A stretch of 64,000 nucleotides of DNA from a bacterium. GTDB lineage: Bacteria; Actinomycetota; Acidimicrobiia; Acidimicrobiales; Bin134. The DNA lies in assembly GCA_026705465.1 (NCBI GenBank), contig JAPPAP010000037.1:1-64000 (forward strand). Reading direction: 5' to 3'. How positions within the stretch are numbered: position 1 is the first letter of the stretch; every line of letters starts with the position of its first letter. The notes below the pieces were generated by a model. It did no database searches. It saw only the letters and a program-made list of their open reading frames with translations, and had not been told where the DNA came from. This document shows positions 16,501 through 24,273 of the stretch, piece by piece. Both the position numbers and the translations under genes were made by a program.

Positions 16501-17886
16501 TCAGTAGCGCCAGCCGTCGCCGAAAGTGGGAATGCGGCGGCCCAAAATGTCCTCCACGCAGGTAAGCGCGGCCCGGGCCGACCGGTCGGTGCCGATTCCC
16601 CGGCTGCGGAAGGTCTCGCTGGCGAAATACAGGCCGTCGACGGTGGGGGCCCGCCAATGAGGCCGGAACTTGCCCACCAGCATGGGCTTCTGGGCGACGC
16701 CGAAGGCCGGGTCGAATACGTACAAGCGCCTCTTCCACACGTGCTCGGCCAGGCCGGGATACATCACGTAGAGACCCTGTTCGAGGCGGTTGTACATGTC
16801 CTCGATGTAGCGCCGGTCTCGCCCGCGGGAGCCGGGAACGATGCCGCCAGTGCAGTACAGGTGGAGCCCATCGGGAATTCCGTTGGGGTCCATGGCCGCT
16901 TGGTCGTACATATAGCCCGGCGTCGGGCTGTGGGGGGTGGCTAGCCAAGTAGCCAGCTCCCGGGGGTCGAACATAGTCACCGGTTCCTCGGTGGCGAAGT
17001 AAAGGTTGAGCATGGTCACCCGGTACTGGTCCTGGGCCAGATAGCGGATCTGGCTGGTGTACCACTCGGGCAGCTCCCACTCGGGCACCACGTTGAACAC
17101 GTTCCACACCGGTAGCGTCGAGATCACCGCGTCGCACTCGATTACCTCGCCGACGTCGTAGTCGACGGGCACCTTGGGCTCGTGAGGGATGGACACGCCG
17201 ACCACAGCGCCGTTCTCGATCAGCACGCGGCCGGCCGGGGTCTGCATCCGCAGCTCGCCGCCGTGCTCGGTGAAGCCGTCGGCCAGGTCCTGCCACATGC
17301 CGTCCCAGCCCTGGCCGGGCCAGCAGGAGTAGGCGGCCATGTGCCGCTCCTCGTAGTGCATCTTGCGCACCCACAGGTTGTCGCTGGCCGAGTGGTCGTA
17401 CCATTCGTCGGTCATGCACTCCAGCACGGCGATGAACTCGTAGAGGTCATAAACCCCCTGGTCAGAGGTGTACTGGGCCAGCCATTCCCGCATGGGGCGG
17501 TCGTCCCATTCCTCCAGCTCGTCCCACGAGCTCTCGGTGATGGCTTTGATGACTTTCTTCACCTCGGTCTTGTCGGGGTAGCGGTCGCGGATCGATCCCC
17601 AGGTTTGAGTCTCGTTATCCCAGATCGGCATATCGTGGGATACCTCGCCGTGGATGAGCTCTTTGCCGACATGCTCGAACACCTTGGTCAGGCCCGATCC
17701 GGGGTCTTCGATGAGATGCCCGCCCAGGTTGACCTTGAAGCCATCGTCGTCTGCTGCCAGAGCCCGGCCCCCCAGGAAGGGCGACCGCTCTAAGAGGGTG
17801 ACCGATTTGCCTTCCGCGGCCAGAAGAGCCCCGGCGCTCAGTCCGGCCGCCCCGGCGCCGATGACGACTACGTCGCATTTGGTCAT
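16501..17886 (-). CDS. NAD(P)/FAD-dependent oxidoreductase (phytoene desaturase/amine oxidase-like)
   Basis: The 461-residue protein starts with G-A-G-A-A-G-L-S-A-G-A-L-L-A and an E-R-S-P-F-L-G-G-R segment, the FAD-binding signature of the carotenoid desaturase/amine oxidase superfamily. A second motif, C-D-A-V-I-S-T-L-P-V, lies near residue 240. The C-terminal region R-S-A-R-A-A-L-T-C-V-E-D is atypical. The substrate is unknown. It sits in the same direction as the acyl-CoA dehydrogenase, about 50 bases upstream of it, and probably belongs to the same transcription unit. Confidence 0.8.
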   Translation of the reverse strand: MTKCDVVVIGAGAAGLSAGALLAAEGKSVTLLERSPFLGGRALAADDDGFKVNLGGHLIEDPGSGLTKVFEHVGKELIHGEVSHDMPIWDNETQTWGSIRDRYPDKTEVKKVIKAITESSWDELEEWDDRPMREWLAQYTSDQGVYDLYEFIAVLECMTDEWYDHSASDNLWVRKMHYEERHMAAYSCWPGQGWDGMWQDLADGFTEHGGELRMQTPAGRVLIENGAVVGVSIPHEPKVPVDYDVGEVIECDAVISTLPVWNVFNVVPEWELPEWYTSQIRYLAQDQYRVTMLNLYFATEEPVTMFDPRELATWLATPHSPTPGYMYDQAAMDPNGIPDGLHLYCTGGIVPGSRGRDRRYIEDMYNRLEQGLYVMYPGLAEHVWKRRLYVFDPAFGVAQKPMLVGKFRPHWRAPTVDGLYFASETFRSRGIGTDRSARAALTCVEDILGRRIPTFGDGWRY

Positions 17887-17939
17887 GGGGGGATACTAAG
17901 AGCGGGGGCCGATGGTCGGCACTTTATGAAGGCGGCCCC

Positions 17940-18938
17940 TTAGGGGGAGGCAACCTCCCTCAGAGCGTCCACCGTGGCTTGCGGGCCGACGTCGTCGCCG
18001 ATGTGGGCGCCGGTCAATAGGACGATGGGGAGATCGACGCCGGCGGCCCGATAGGTGTGAATTCGTTCGGCCAGCATGTCAGTCCCGAGGGTGCATTGGG
18101 CCAACACGGCCTCATCGGGCACCAGGGAGAGGGCCTTGGCCCGATCGCCGTTGTGCCAGGCCTCGGCAACTTCGGGGAGGTTCTCAAACGTTTCGACGAA
18201 TGCAGGCTGGTGGGTAGGAACCATGGAGTAGGCCAACACCTGACGCCGCATCCGCTCCAGGGCCTGCTCGGGATCGGGGCCTGCGTAAGCCCAAAACGAC
18301 AGCACGGTGGCCACGTCACCGGGATTGCGACCCGACTGAGCAGCGCCATCGTCGACGATCTCCCGCTTCGGGGCCACCTCGGTGGGCGGACACCACGTCA
18401 TGAACACCGCATCGGCAATCTCTCCGGCCACAGCCAGCATCCGGGGGTTGATGGCCCCCAACCAGACGGGAACCTCCGCGGCTGGCAAGTCGAGGCGGAA
18501 CCCTTTGGACCGGAACCGGGGCCCGTCGTGGTTGAGCTTTTCGCCAGCCAGCGCGGACCGGAACAGGCCAATGAATTCCCGCACGGTGGCCAGAGGCTGC
18601 TCGAAGTCTCCGCCGTGCCATCGGCCAACCACGATGGGGCTGCTTGACCCAATGCCAGCGATAATCCGGCCAGGGGCTAGCGAGGCCAGGGTGGCGAACC
18701 CCATGGCGGTGAGGGCAGGGGAGCGGGTGTAGGCGGCCACGATGCCCGAGCCCAGTTTGATGCGCTCGGTGCGAGCGGCCATGGCCCCCAGGGTGGCGAA
18801 CACCTCAGGCCCAGCCACTTCGCCTACCAGCGCGGTGTCGATTCCGGCTTGCTCGGCGTGTACGACCAGGTCAGTAAGCCATCCGATCGAAAGGCCGTCC
18901 TCCACCGGCATGGTGATGGCCACCGGGGAGTCGGTCAT
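17940..18938 (-). CDS. LLM-class F420-dependent oxidoreductase
   Basis: The 332-residue luciferase-like barrel shows V-A-I-T-M-P at the first strand, H-A-E-Q-A-G-I-D-T-A-L-V-G-E, R-T-E-R-I-K-L-G-S-G-I and A-G-I-G-S-S-S-P, the usual cofactor-binding strands of F420-dependent members such as methylene-tetrahydromethanopterin reductase relatives. The substrate is not known. It is the second LLM enzyme in this block but is clearly divergent from the one at 11666. Confidence 0.85.
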   Translation of the reverse strand: MTDSPVAITMPVEDGLSIGWLTDLVVHAEQAGIDTALVGEVAGPEVFATLGAMAARTERIKLGSGIVAAYTRSPALTAMGFATLASLAPGRIIAGIGSSSPIVVGRWHGGDFEQPLATVREFIGLFRSALAGEKLNHDGPRFRSKGFRLDLPAAEVPVWLGAINPRMLAVAGEIADAVFMTWCPPTEVAPKREIVDDGAAQSGRNPGDVATVLSFWAYAGPDPEQALERMRRQVLAYSMVPTHQPAFVETFENLPEVAEAWHNGDRAKALSLVPDEAVLAQCTLGTDMLAERIHTYRAAGVDLPIVLLTGAHIGDDVGPQATVDALREVASP

Positions 18939-18962
18939 ATCTTGATTGTGCTGGGCGTTCTG

Positions 18963-19496
18963 CTAGCCGGCGAAACGGTCGTGGAGCTCGTCGGCGAGAG
19001 GCTGGTTCTCGGCGTTGTCGGGATGGGGGAGCCACTCTTCGCCCACCGACAGGTAGCGGGTGGCCAACTCGATCAGCGGACCGTGGGCCTTGTCGGGGGG
19101 GATGAAGTTCCACTTGAGCCACGGCTGGGAGTCGGGATTGCTGGGGTTTTCCATCACCAGCGGGATGTCGGCGTTGCGCACCCCGTCGATCATGGTGTCA
19201 AAATCGTCCGAGCAGAAGGCGATGTGGTGGACGTACTCGCCCTTCTTGGCCAACACTTTGTCGGGCCAGTGGCCGGGTTCGGCGGGCGACCACAGCTGAA
19301 TGGACACGCCGGTGGGGTCGGGGTTCTGGAACGTGACCCACGCCATGGGGGTGCCGTCCATGTCGTCGGCGCCCTCGCCTCGGGTGACCTTCATGGTGTG
19401 GCCGGGGGCCAGCACTTCCAGGATCTGCCGCCAATCGGCCTCGGCCTGGTCGAGGTCTTTCACCAGCAATGAGATGTGGTCGATGTGGATGCCCAT
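18963..19496 (-). CDS. VOC family protein (glyoxalase/methylmalonyl-CoA epimerase-like)
   Basis: The 177-residue protein starts M-G-I-H-I-D-H-I-S-L-L-V-K-D-L, a classic first VOC half-domain, and has a second half beginning Y-V-H-H-I-A-F-C-S-D-D-F near residue 88. Metal ligands are likely the first histidines of each half plus glutamates. ATG at 19496 is the start of the domain; the longer frame to 19784 is antisense-like sequence in the thiolase gene. A lyase, epimerase or dioxygenase role is possible. Confidence 0.8.
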   Translation of the reverse strand: MGIHIDHISLLVKDLDQAEADWRQILEVLAPGHTMKVTRGEGADDMDGTPMAWVTFQNPDPTGVSIQLWSPAEPGHWPDKVLAKKGEYVHHIAFCSDDFDTMIDGVRNADIPLVMENPSNPDSQPWLKWNFIPPDKAHGPLIELATRYLSVGEEWLPHPDNAENQPLADELHDRFAG

Positions 19497-19540
19497 TGTC
19501 TTCGCTGTCTCCTCGGGGATTTCTCTGTGAGCTTTCTTGG

Positions 19541-20695
19541 CTACGCAGCCAGGTTCTCGATGATGGTGGCGTTGGCCAAGCCGCCGCCCTCGCACATGGT
19601 TTGGAGTCCGTAACGGCCACCAGAGCGCTCCAGCTCGTTGAGCAGGGTGGTCATGATGCGGGCGCCGCTGGCCCCCAGCGGATGGCCTAGGGCGATGGCC
19701 CCGCCGTTCACGTTCACCTTGTCCATGTCCACGCCGGTCTCCTTGGCCCAGGCCAGCACCACGGATGCAAAAGCCTCGTTGCACTCGAACAGGTCGATGT
19801 CGTCGAGCCTCATGCCAGCTCGCTCCAGCACCTTGGCCGTGGCCGGGATGGGACCGGTGAGAATGAGCACCGGATCGCTGCCCACCACCGCCATGGTGTG
19901 GACCCGAGCCCGGGGAGTGAGGCCGTGCTCAGCCACCGCCTTCTCGGAGGCGATGAGCAGCGCAGCCGATCCGTCGGTGATCTGACTGGAGTTGGCCGCG
20001 GTCAGCGGGCCGTGCTCGGAAAACGGCCGCAGCTTGGCCATCTTCTCCATGGAGGTGTCGGGTCGGATGCCCTCGTCGCGGGCGCACTCGTCCACGGCCA
20101 ATACCTCGCGCTCAAACCGGCCTTCCTCCCAGGCGCGGGCCGCGTTCTGGTGGCTTCGCAGCGCCAGGCCGTTCATGTCCTCCAAAGTGACGTCCCAGCG
20201 CTCGGCGATCAGGTTGCCGCCACGGAACTGGTGGACTTCCTCGTCGCCGAAGCGCTCGGCCCAGCCGTCGCCGTCGAACGGGTAGCGCATACCCAGATCA
20301 GGGCCCACGTCACCCTGGCTGTTGAGGGTGATGAGGCTCATCACTTCCACGCCGCCGGCCACCACCAGATCTTGGGTGCCCGACATGACGCCTTGGGCGG
20401 CGAAATGGACGGCCTGCTGTGACGAACCGCATTGGCGATCGATGCTCACCGCCGGGACATGCTCGGGCAGCCCGGCCGACAGCCAGGCGTTGCGGGCCAC
20501 ATTGAACGCCTGAGCGCCGATTTGGCCCACGCAGCCCATGATGCAGTCGTCCACCGCACCAGGGTCCACGCCGGTGCGCTCAATCAGGCCGCTCAGGATG
20601 TTGGCACCGAGGTCGGCCGGGTGCAGGTGGCTAAGTCCTCCGCCGAATCGGCCCATAGGGGAGCGAACTGCGTCGATGATGTAGGCGTCGGCCAT
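19541..20695 (-). CDS. Thiolase family acetyl-CoA acyltransferase
   Basis: The 384-residue enzyme has all thiolase landmarks: nucleophilic cysteine in R-Q-C-G-S-S-Q-Q-A near residue 90, N-E-A-F-A near 310, G-G-A-I-A-L-G-H-P-L-G-A-S-G-A near 345 and the C-terminal C-E-G-G-G-L-A-N-A. It should cleave a 3-ketoacyl-CoA with CoA, releasing acetyl-CoA or propionyl-CoA. It sits at the upstream end of the minus-strand catabolic block, consistent with a beta-oxidation step. C-E-G-G-G in place of the commoner C-x-G-G-G-Q is a small variation. Confidence 0.93.
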   Translation of the reverse strand: MADAYIIDAVRSPMGRFGGGLSHLHPADLGANILSGLIERTGVDPGAVDDCIMGCVGQIGAQAFNVARNAWLSAGLPEHVPAVSIDRQCGSSQQAVHFAAQGVMSGTQDLVVAGGVEVMSLITLNSQGDVGPDLGMRYPFDGDGWAERFGDEEVHQFRGGNLIAERWDVTLEDMNGLALRSHQNAARAWEEGRFEREVLAVDECARDEGIRPDTSMEKMAKLRPFSEHGPLTAANSSQITDGSAALLIASEKAVAEHGLTPRARVHTMAVVGSDPVLILTGPIPATAKVLERAGMRLDDIDLFECNEAFASVVLAWAKETGVDMDKVNVNGGAIALGHPLGASGARIMTTLLNELERSGGRYGLQTMCEGGGLANATIIENLAA

Positions 20696-20758
20696 GGCTA
20701 AGTCCTCTGGATGCTTGTCTGGTGTGGTTGTTGGTTGTCCTTCGGCGAGCCGGGGTTT

Positions 20759-21616
20759 TCAGCCCACGGCCCGCTCGGCGGCGGCCACGGTGTTGGCCAT
20801 AAGCATGGTACGGGTCATCGGCCCCACCCCGCCGATTCGCGGCGACAGCCAGCCGGCTACCTCAGCCACATCGTCGTCCACATCCGACACCAGCTTGCCG
20901 TCGGCGAAGCTCACCCCGGCGGCCACCACCGCCGCGCCGGGCTTGACCATGTCGGCTTTCACCATGCGGGGCGCTCCGGCCGCGGCGATGAGGATGTCGG
21001 CGTTCTTGGTATAGCGGGAGATGTCGCCCGCTCCGGTATGAACCACGGTGACCGCGGCGTTGGCGTTGGGCCGCTTCAGCGACAACAAGTTGGCCAGCGG
21101 CCGGCCGATGGTGAGCCCTCGCCCGATGATCACCACGTGCTGGCCGGCAATGGGAATCTCGTAGCGCTCCAGCATGAGCTGAATGCCCCGAGGGGTGCAG
21201 GCCAGCGGAGCATCCACCCCCTGCACCAGCCGCCCCAAATTGACAGGGTGCAGACCATCGGCGTCCTTCTCGGGCAGTACCCGCAACAGGGCCGTCTCGT
21301 AGTCGAGGTGGTCGGGGAAGGGGTACTGCATGATGTAGGCGTCCACCGCCGGATCGGCGTTGAAGTCGTCCACCACGGCGTCGACCTCTTCCTGGGATGC
21401 ATCAGCAGGGAGGTGGACCTCCCGAGAACCCATTCCCAGTTCCTCGCTGTCGCGGTGCTTCATGGCCACATAGTTGGCCGACGGCCCGTCGTCGCCCACC
21501 AACAGCGTGCCCAACCCCGGGGTCACGCCCTTCTCGGCCAGCGCGGCGATCCGCTCGCGCAGGCCCTCTTTGATTTCAGCTGACAGCATTTCGCCGTCGA
21601 GTTTGATAGCAGTCAT
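20759..21616 (-). CDS. folD: FolD: methylene-THF dehydrogenase / methenyl-THF cyclohydrolase
   Basis: The 285-residue bifunctional enzyme has P-G-L-G-T-L-L-V-G-D-D-G-P-S with the following Y-V-x-x-K substrate site, the D-G-L-H-P-V-N-L-G-R-L region, and G-R-G-L-T-I-G-R-P-L in the NADP-binding domain. It interconverts 5,10-methylene-THF and 10-formyl-THF with NADP. It follows the formate dehydrogenase genes in the same direction after about 70 bases, which links it to formate metabolism. ATG at 21616 gives the usual N-terminus; ATG at 21625 adds three residues. Confidence 0.93.
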   Translation of the reverse strand: MTAIKLDGEMLSAEIKEGLRERIAALAEKGVTPGLGTLLVGDDGPSANYVAMKHRDSEELGMGSREVHLPADASQEEVDAVVDDFNADPAVDAYIMQYPFPDHLDYETALLRVLPEKDADGLHPVNLGRLVQGVDAPLACTPRGIQLMLERYEIPIAGQHVVIIGRGLTIGRPLANLLSLKRPNANAAVTVVHTGAGDISRYTKNADILIAAAGAPRMVKADMVKPGAAVVAAGVSFADGKLVSDVDDDVAEVAGWLSPRIGGVGPMTRTMLMANTVAAAERAVG

Positions 21617-21685
21617 CGCTCCCAACTTAGTTGTGATGATTGGTGGTCGAAGGACGCTCCCAATCCGCTTCGGGAGGGGAGAGCG

Positions 21686-22525
21686 TCACACGTAGTTCCA
21701 GCCGAAGCGGCCTTTGATGCAGAGGTTGCCTCGGGTTACGTCGTGGTCGTCGGGGGAGGTGCATTTGACGATCTGGTTGTCTTGCACGTGCAGTTCTAGG
21801 TTGCAGCCCACGCCGCAGTAGGAGCACACGGTTTGGGTCACGGACTGGTCCTCGGGGCGCCAGTCATCGGCTTGGCGCAGGTCGTACTCGGTCTTGAACT
21901 GGAGGGCGTTGGTGGGGCACACGGCCACGCAGTTACCGCAGTACACGCAGGCCGAATCGGGCAGGGTCACGTCGAACTCGGTGGAGATGCGGGCGCCGAA
22001 GCCCCGGCCGGCCACCGAGATGGCGTAGGTGTGCTGGGCGTCGTCGCCGCAGGCCTCTACGCAGCGGTAGCACAGCACGCACTTGTCGTAGTCCCGGATG
22101 TAGAGGTTGTCCTGCACCCGCACCGGCTCATTCATGGTTTCGCCGCCGGGGACGTAGCGGTCGGGGTCGGCCCCATAGTGCTCGGCCCACTGGCCCAGCT
22201 CGTCGGCCTGGGACACGTCGACCCCGGTGGCCAAGAACTCAATCACCATCTTGCGGCTGTGGCGCACCCGTTCGCTGTCGGTATGCACCACCATGCCCTC
22301 CTCGGCCGGACGAGAGCAGGAGGGGACCAGAGCCCGGCTGCCGTCCAGCTCCACGACGCACACCCGGCACACGTTTACCGGGGTGAGGGTGGGGCCGTAG
22401 CAGATAGTGGGGGTCTCCACGCCGGCGGCGTCGCAGGCATCCAGGATGGTGGCTCCCTCGGGCACAGCCACCTCTTGGCCGTCGACCCGGATGGTGACCG
22501 CGGTCTCGGTGACAGCAGGGCTCAC
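21686..22525 (-). CDS. Formate dehydrogenase iron-sulfur subunit (detached N-terminal part of FdhA)
   Basis: The 279-residue protein corresponds to the N-terminal electron-wire domains of NAD-linked formate dehydrogenase alpha subunits. A [2Fe-2S] domain has Cys ligands in C-Y-G and C-R-V-C. Two [4Fe-4S] ferredoxin motifs follow, C-V-L-C-Y-R-C-V-E-A-C and C-V-Y-C-G-N-C-V-A-V-C-P. The [4Fe-4S] domain that begins the molybdopterin enzyme comes last (C-S-Y-C-G-V-G-C ... G-N-L-C-I-K-G-R-F-G-W-N-Y-V), and the protein stops there. The catalytic continuation is encoded upstream at 24266-26185. The His-Cys cluster motif H-x3-C-x2-C-x5-C of many alpha subunits is absent. GTG at 22525 overlaps the preceding TGA. 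Confidence 0.88.
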   Translation of the reverse strand: MSPAVTETAVTIRVDGQEVAVPEGATILDACDAAGVETPTICYGPTLTPVNVCRVCVVELDGSRALVPSCSRPAEEGMVVHTDSERVRHSRKMVIEFLATGVDVSQADELGQWAEHYGADPDRYVPGGETMNEPVRVQDNLYIRDYDKCVLCYRCVEACGDDAQHTYAISVAGRGFGARISTEFDVTLPDSACVYCGNCVAVCPTNALQFKTEYDLRQADDWRPEDQSVTQTVCSYCGVGCNLELHVQDNQIVKCTSPDDHDVTRGNLCIKGRFGWNYV

Positions 22526-24273
22526 GAGCTATTTCCTATCAGGCCCAAGTCGATCGCGGAGCGCACGGCGGAGGCCGCGGTGTGGCCCAGGCCGCAAATG
22601 GAGGCATCCACCATGGCCAGGGCCATGTCGTCGATCAGCTCGACCCGCTGGGGGGGCAGCGGCTGGCCGGAGGCTTGCAGCTCTACCAGCACCTCGTGCT
22701 GGCGCTGGGTGCCGACCCGACAGGGTACGCACTGACCGCACGACTCGTCTCGGAAGAACTCGGCAATGCGGACGACCACGGCCTCCATGTCCACGGTGTC
22801 GTCGAACACGGTGACCACGCCCGAACCCAGGGTGGCCCCGGCCTCCCGGGCATCCTCCAAGGTGAGAGGCATGTCGAGTGAGTCAGGGCCGACAAACACC
22901 CCAGCCGCGCCCCCCAAGAGCACCGCGGCCAGCGAGCCCACCGGCCCTCCGGCCAACTCGATCAACTCGCCCAGCGGGGTGCCGAATGGCACCTCATAGA
23001 GGCCGGGTACTCCAACCCGACCCGACAGACAGAACAGCCGAGTGCCGGGGGAGCGCTCAGTGCCGACAGAGCGGTAGGCGTCGGGGCCGTCGGTCACTAT
23101 GTCGAGCACGTTGATGAGGGTCTCAGGGTTGTTGATGGCGGTGGGCTGGTTGAAAAGGCCATGTGTGGTGGGGAAGGGGGGCTTATTCCGGGGCTCGCCC
23201 CGGAACCCCTCGATGGAGTTGAACAGCGCCGTCTCTTCACCGCAGATGTAGGCCCCTGCCCCCCGGCGAAGCTCGATGTCGAATCGCTGACCACTGCCGG
23301 CCACGTCGTCTCCCAACAGGCCCGCGGCCCGGGCTTGGGCGATGGCTCCTTCTAGTCGGGCGGTAGCTCGGGGGTATTCGCCTCGGATGTAGATCCACCC
23401 GTGGGGAGACCCAGTAGCCAGCCCGGCGATGGTCATCGACTCGATGACCGCGAAAGGGTCGTGTTCGCACAAGATCCTGTCTTTGAAGGTGCCGGGTTCC
23501 GACTCGTCGCAGTTGGCCACCACGTGCTTGTCCGGACCGGGTTCGTCGGCGACAGCCCGCCACTTGATGCCAGTGGGAAACGCAGCCCCACCCCGCCCCG
23601 ACAGGCCGGAGTCGGAGATGGCTGAGATCACCGCATCAGGCCCCATTTCGATGGCAGAGGCCAACGCCTGATAGCCACCGTGTTCCCGGTAGGAGTCCAG
23701 GGAGGTTGAATCCACCACCCCAACCCGGCTGAGCACCCGCAGTCCTGGGTCGCCCGCTTGGGGCAAACGGAAGTCCTCGTCATCATCAGCTGGCACCCGG
23801 TCGGGCCGCCCCACACCCTGGACAAACAGAGCGGGAGCCCGTTCGCATTGACCGAGGCACGGACTGTTGTGGACCTTGGCGCCGCTGGCCTCCAGCGACT
23901 CCCGCAGCTCTTCGTTGCCGGCCAGAGCACACGACGGGTCGACGCACACGTGGACCACGTCATTGGTGTGTCCGGGGTCGGTCGTGCGCAGCAGTTCATA
24001 GAACGTGGCCACGCCATAGGCCTCGGCGGGCGGCACCCCTAGCCGCTTGGCCGCACCGTTCAATCCGCCCGGGCTGATCCAGCCGATTTCATGCTGAAGC
24101 GAATGCAGCACTGGGAGCAGCAGGTGGCGCAGTCCCTGGCGCCGGCTGCGACCTCCGCGCACCACCCGTTCGGTCTCGGTGACAGTGGCGGCGTCTGCTG
24201 GGGAGACGATGGCGTCGATGGCGGCCAACTCGGCATCGGTGGGCTGGTCGTCGCCGAAGTGGAGGTCAGCCAA
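22522..24273 (-). CDS. Fused NuoE-NuoF-type diaphorase subunit of formate dehydrogenase
   Basis: The protein of about 583 residues fuses two complex-I-like modules. The NuoE part has [2Fe-2S] ligands C-V-D-P-S-C and C-L-G-Q-C. The NuoF part has G-R-G-G-A-A-F-P-T-G for NADH, E-S-E-P-G-T-F-K-D-R, G-A-G-A-Y-I-C-G-E-E-T-A-L for FMN, and E-S-C-G-Q-C-V-P-C-R-x-G for a [4Fe-4S] cluster. It passes electrons between the iron-sulfur chain and NAD. TTG at 24273 overlaps the end of the catalytic gene by eight bases; ATG at 24300 would overlap by 35 and add nine proline/arginine-rich residues. The start is uncertain. Confidence 0.88.
   Translation of the reverse strand: MADLHFGDDQPTDAELAAIDAIVSPADAATVTETERVVRGGRSRRQGLRHLLLPVLHSLQHEIGWISPGGLNGAAKRLGVPPAEAYGVATFYELLRTTDPGHTNDVVHVCVDPSCALAGNEELRESLEASGAKVHNSPCLGQCERAPALFVQGVGRPDRVPADDDEDFRLPQAGDPGLRVLSRVGVVDSTSLDSYREHGGYQALASAIEMGPDAVISAISDSGLSGRGGAAFPTGIKWRAVADEPGPDKHVVANCDESEPGTFKDRILCEHDPFAVIESMTIAGLATGSPHGWIYIRGEYPRATARLEGAIAQARAAGLLGDDVAGSGQRFDIELRRGAGAYICGEETALFNSIEGFRGEPRNKPPFPTTHGLFNQPTAINNPETLINVLDIVTDGPDAYRSVGTERSPGTRLFCLSGRVGVPGLYEVPFGTPLGELIELAGGPVGSLAAVLLGGAAGVFVGPDSLDMPLTLEDAREAGATLGSGVVTVFDDTVDMEAVVVRIAEFFRDESCGQCVPCRVGTQRQHEVLVELQASGQPLPPQRVELIDDMALAMVDASICGLGHTAASAVRSAIDLGLIGNSS

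Noticed and set aside
20711-21583. Plus-strand ORF (290 codons)
   Set aside because: Antisense shadow of folD, which has full catalytic motifs.
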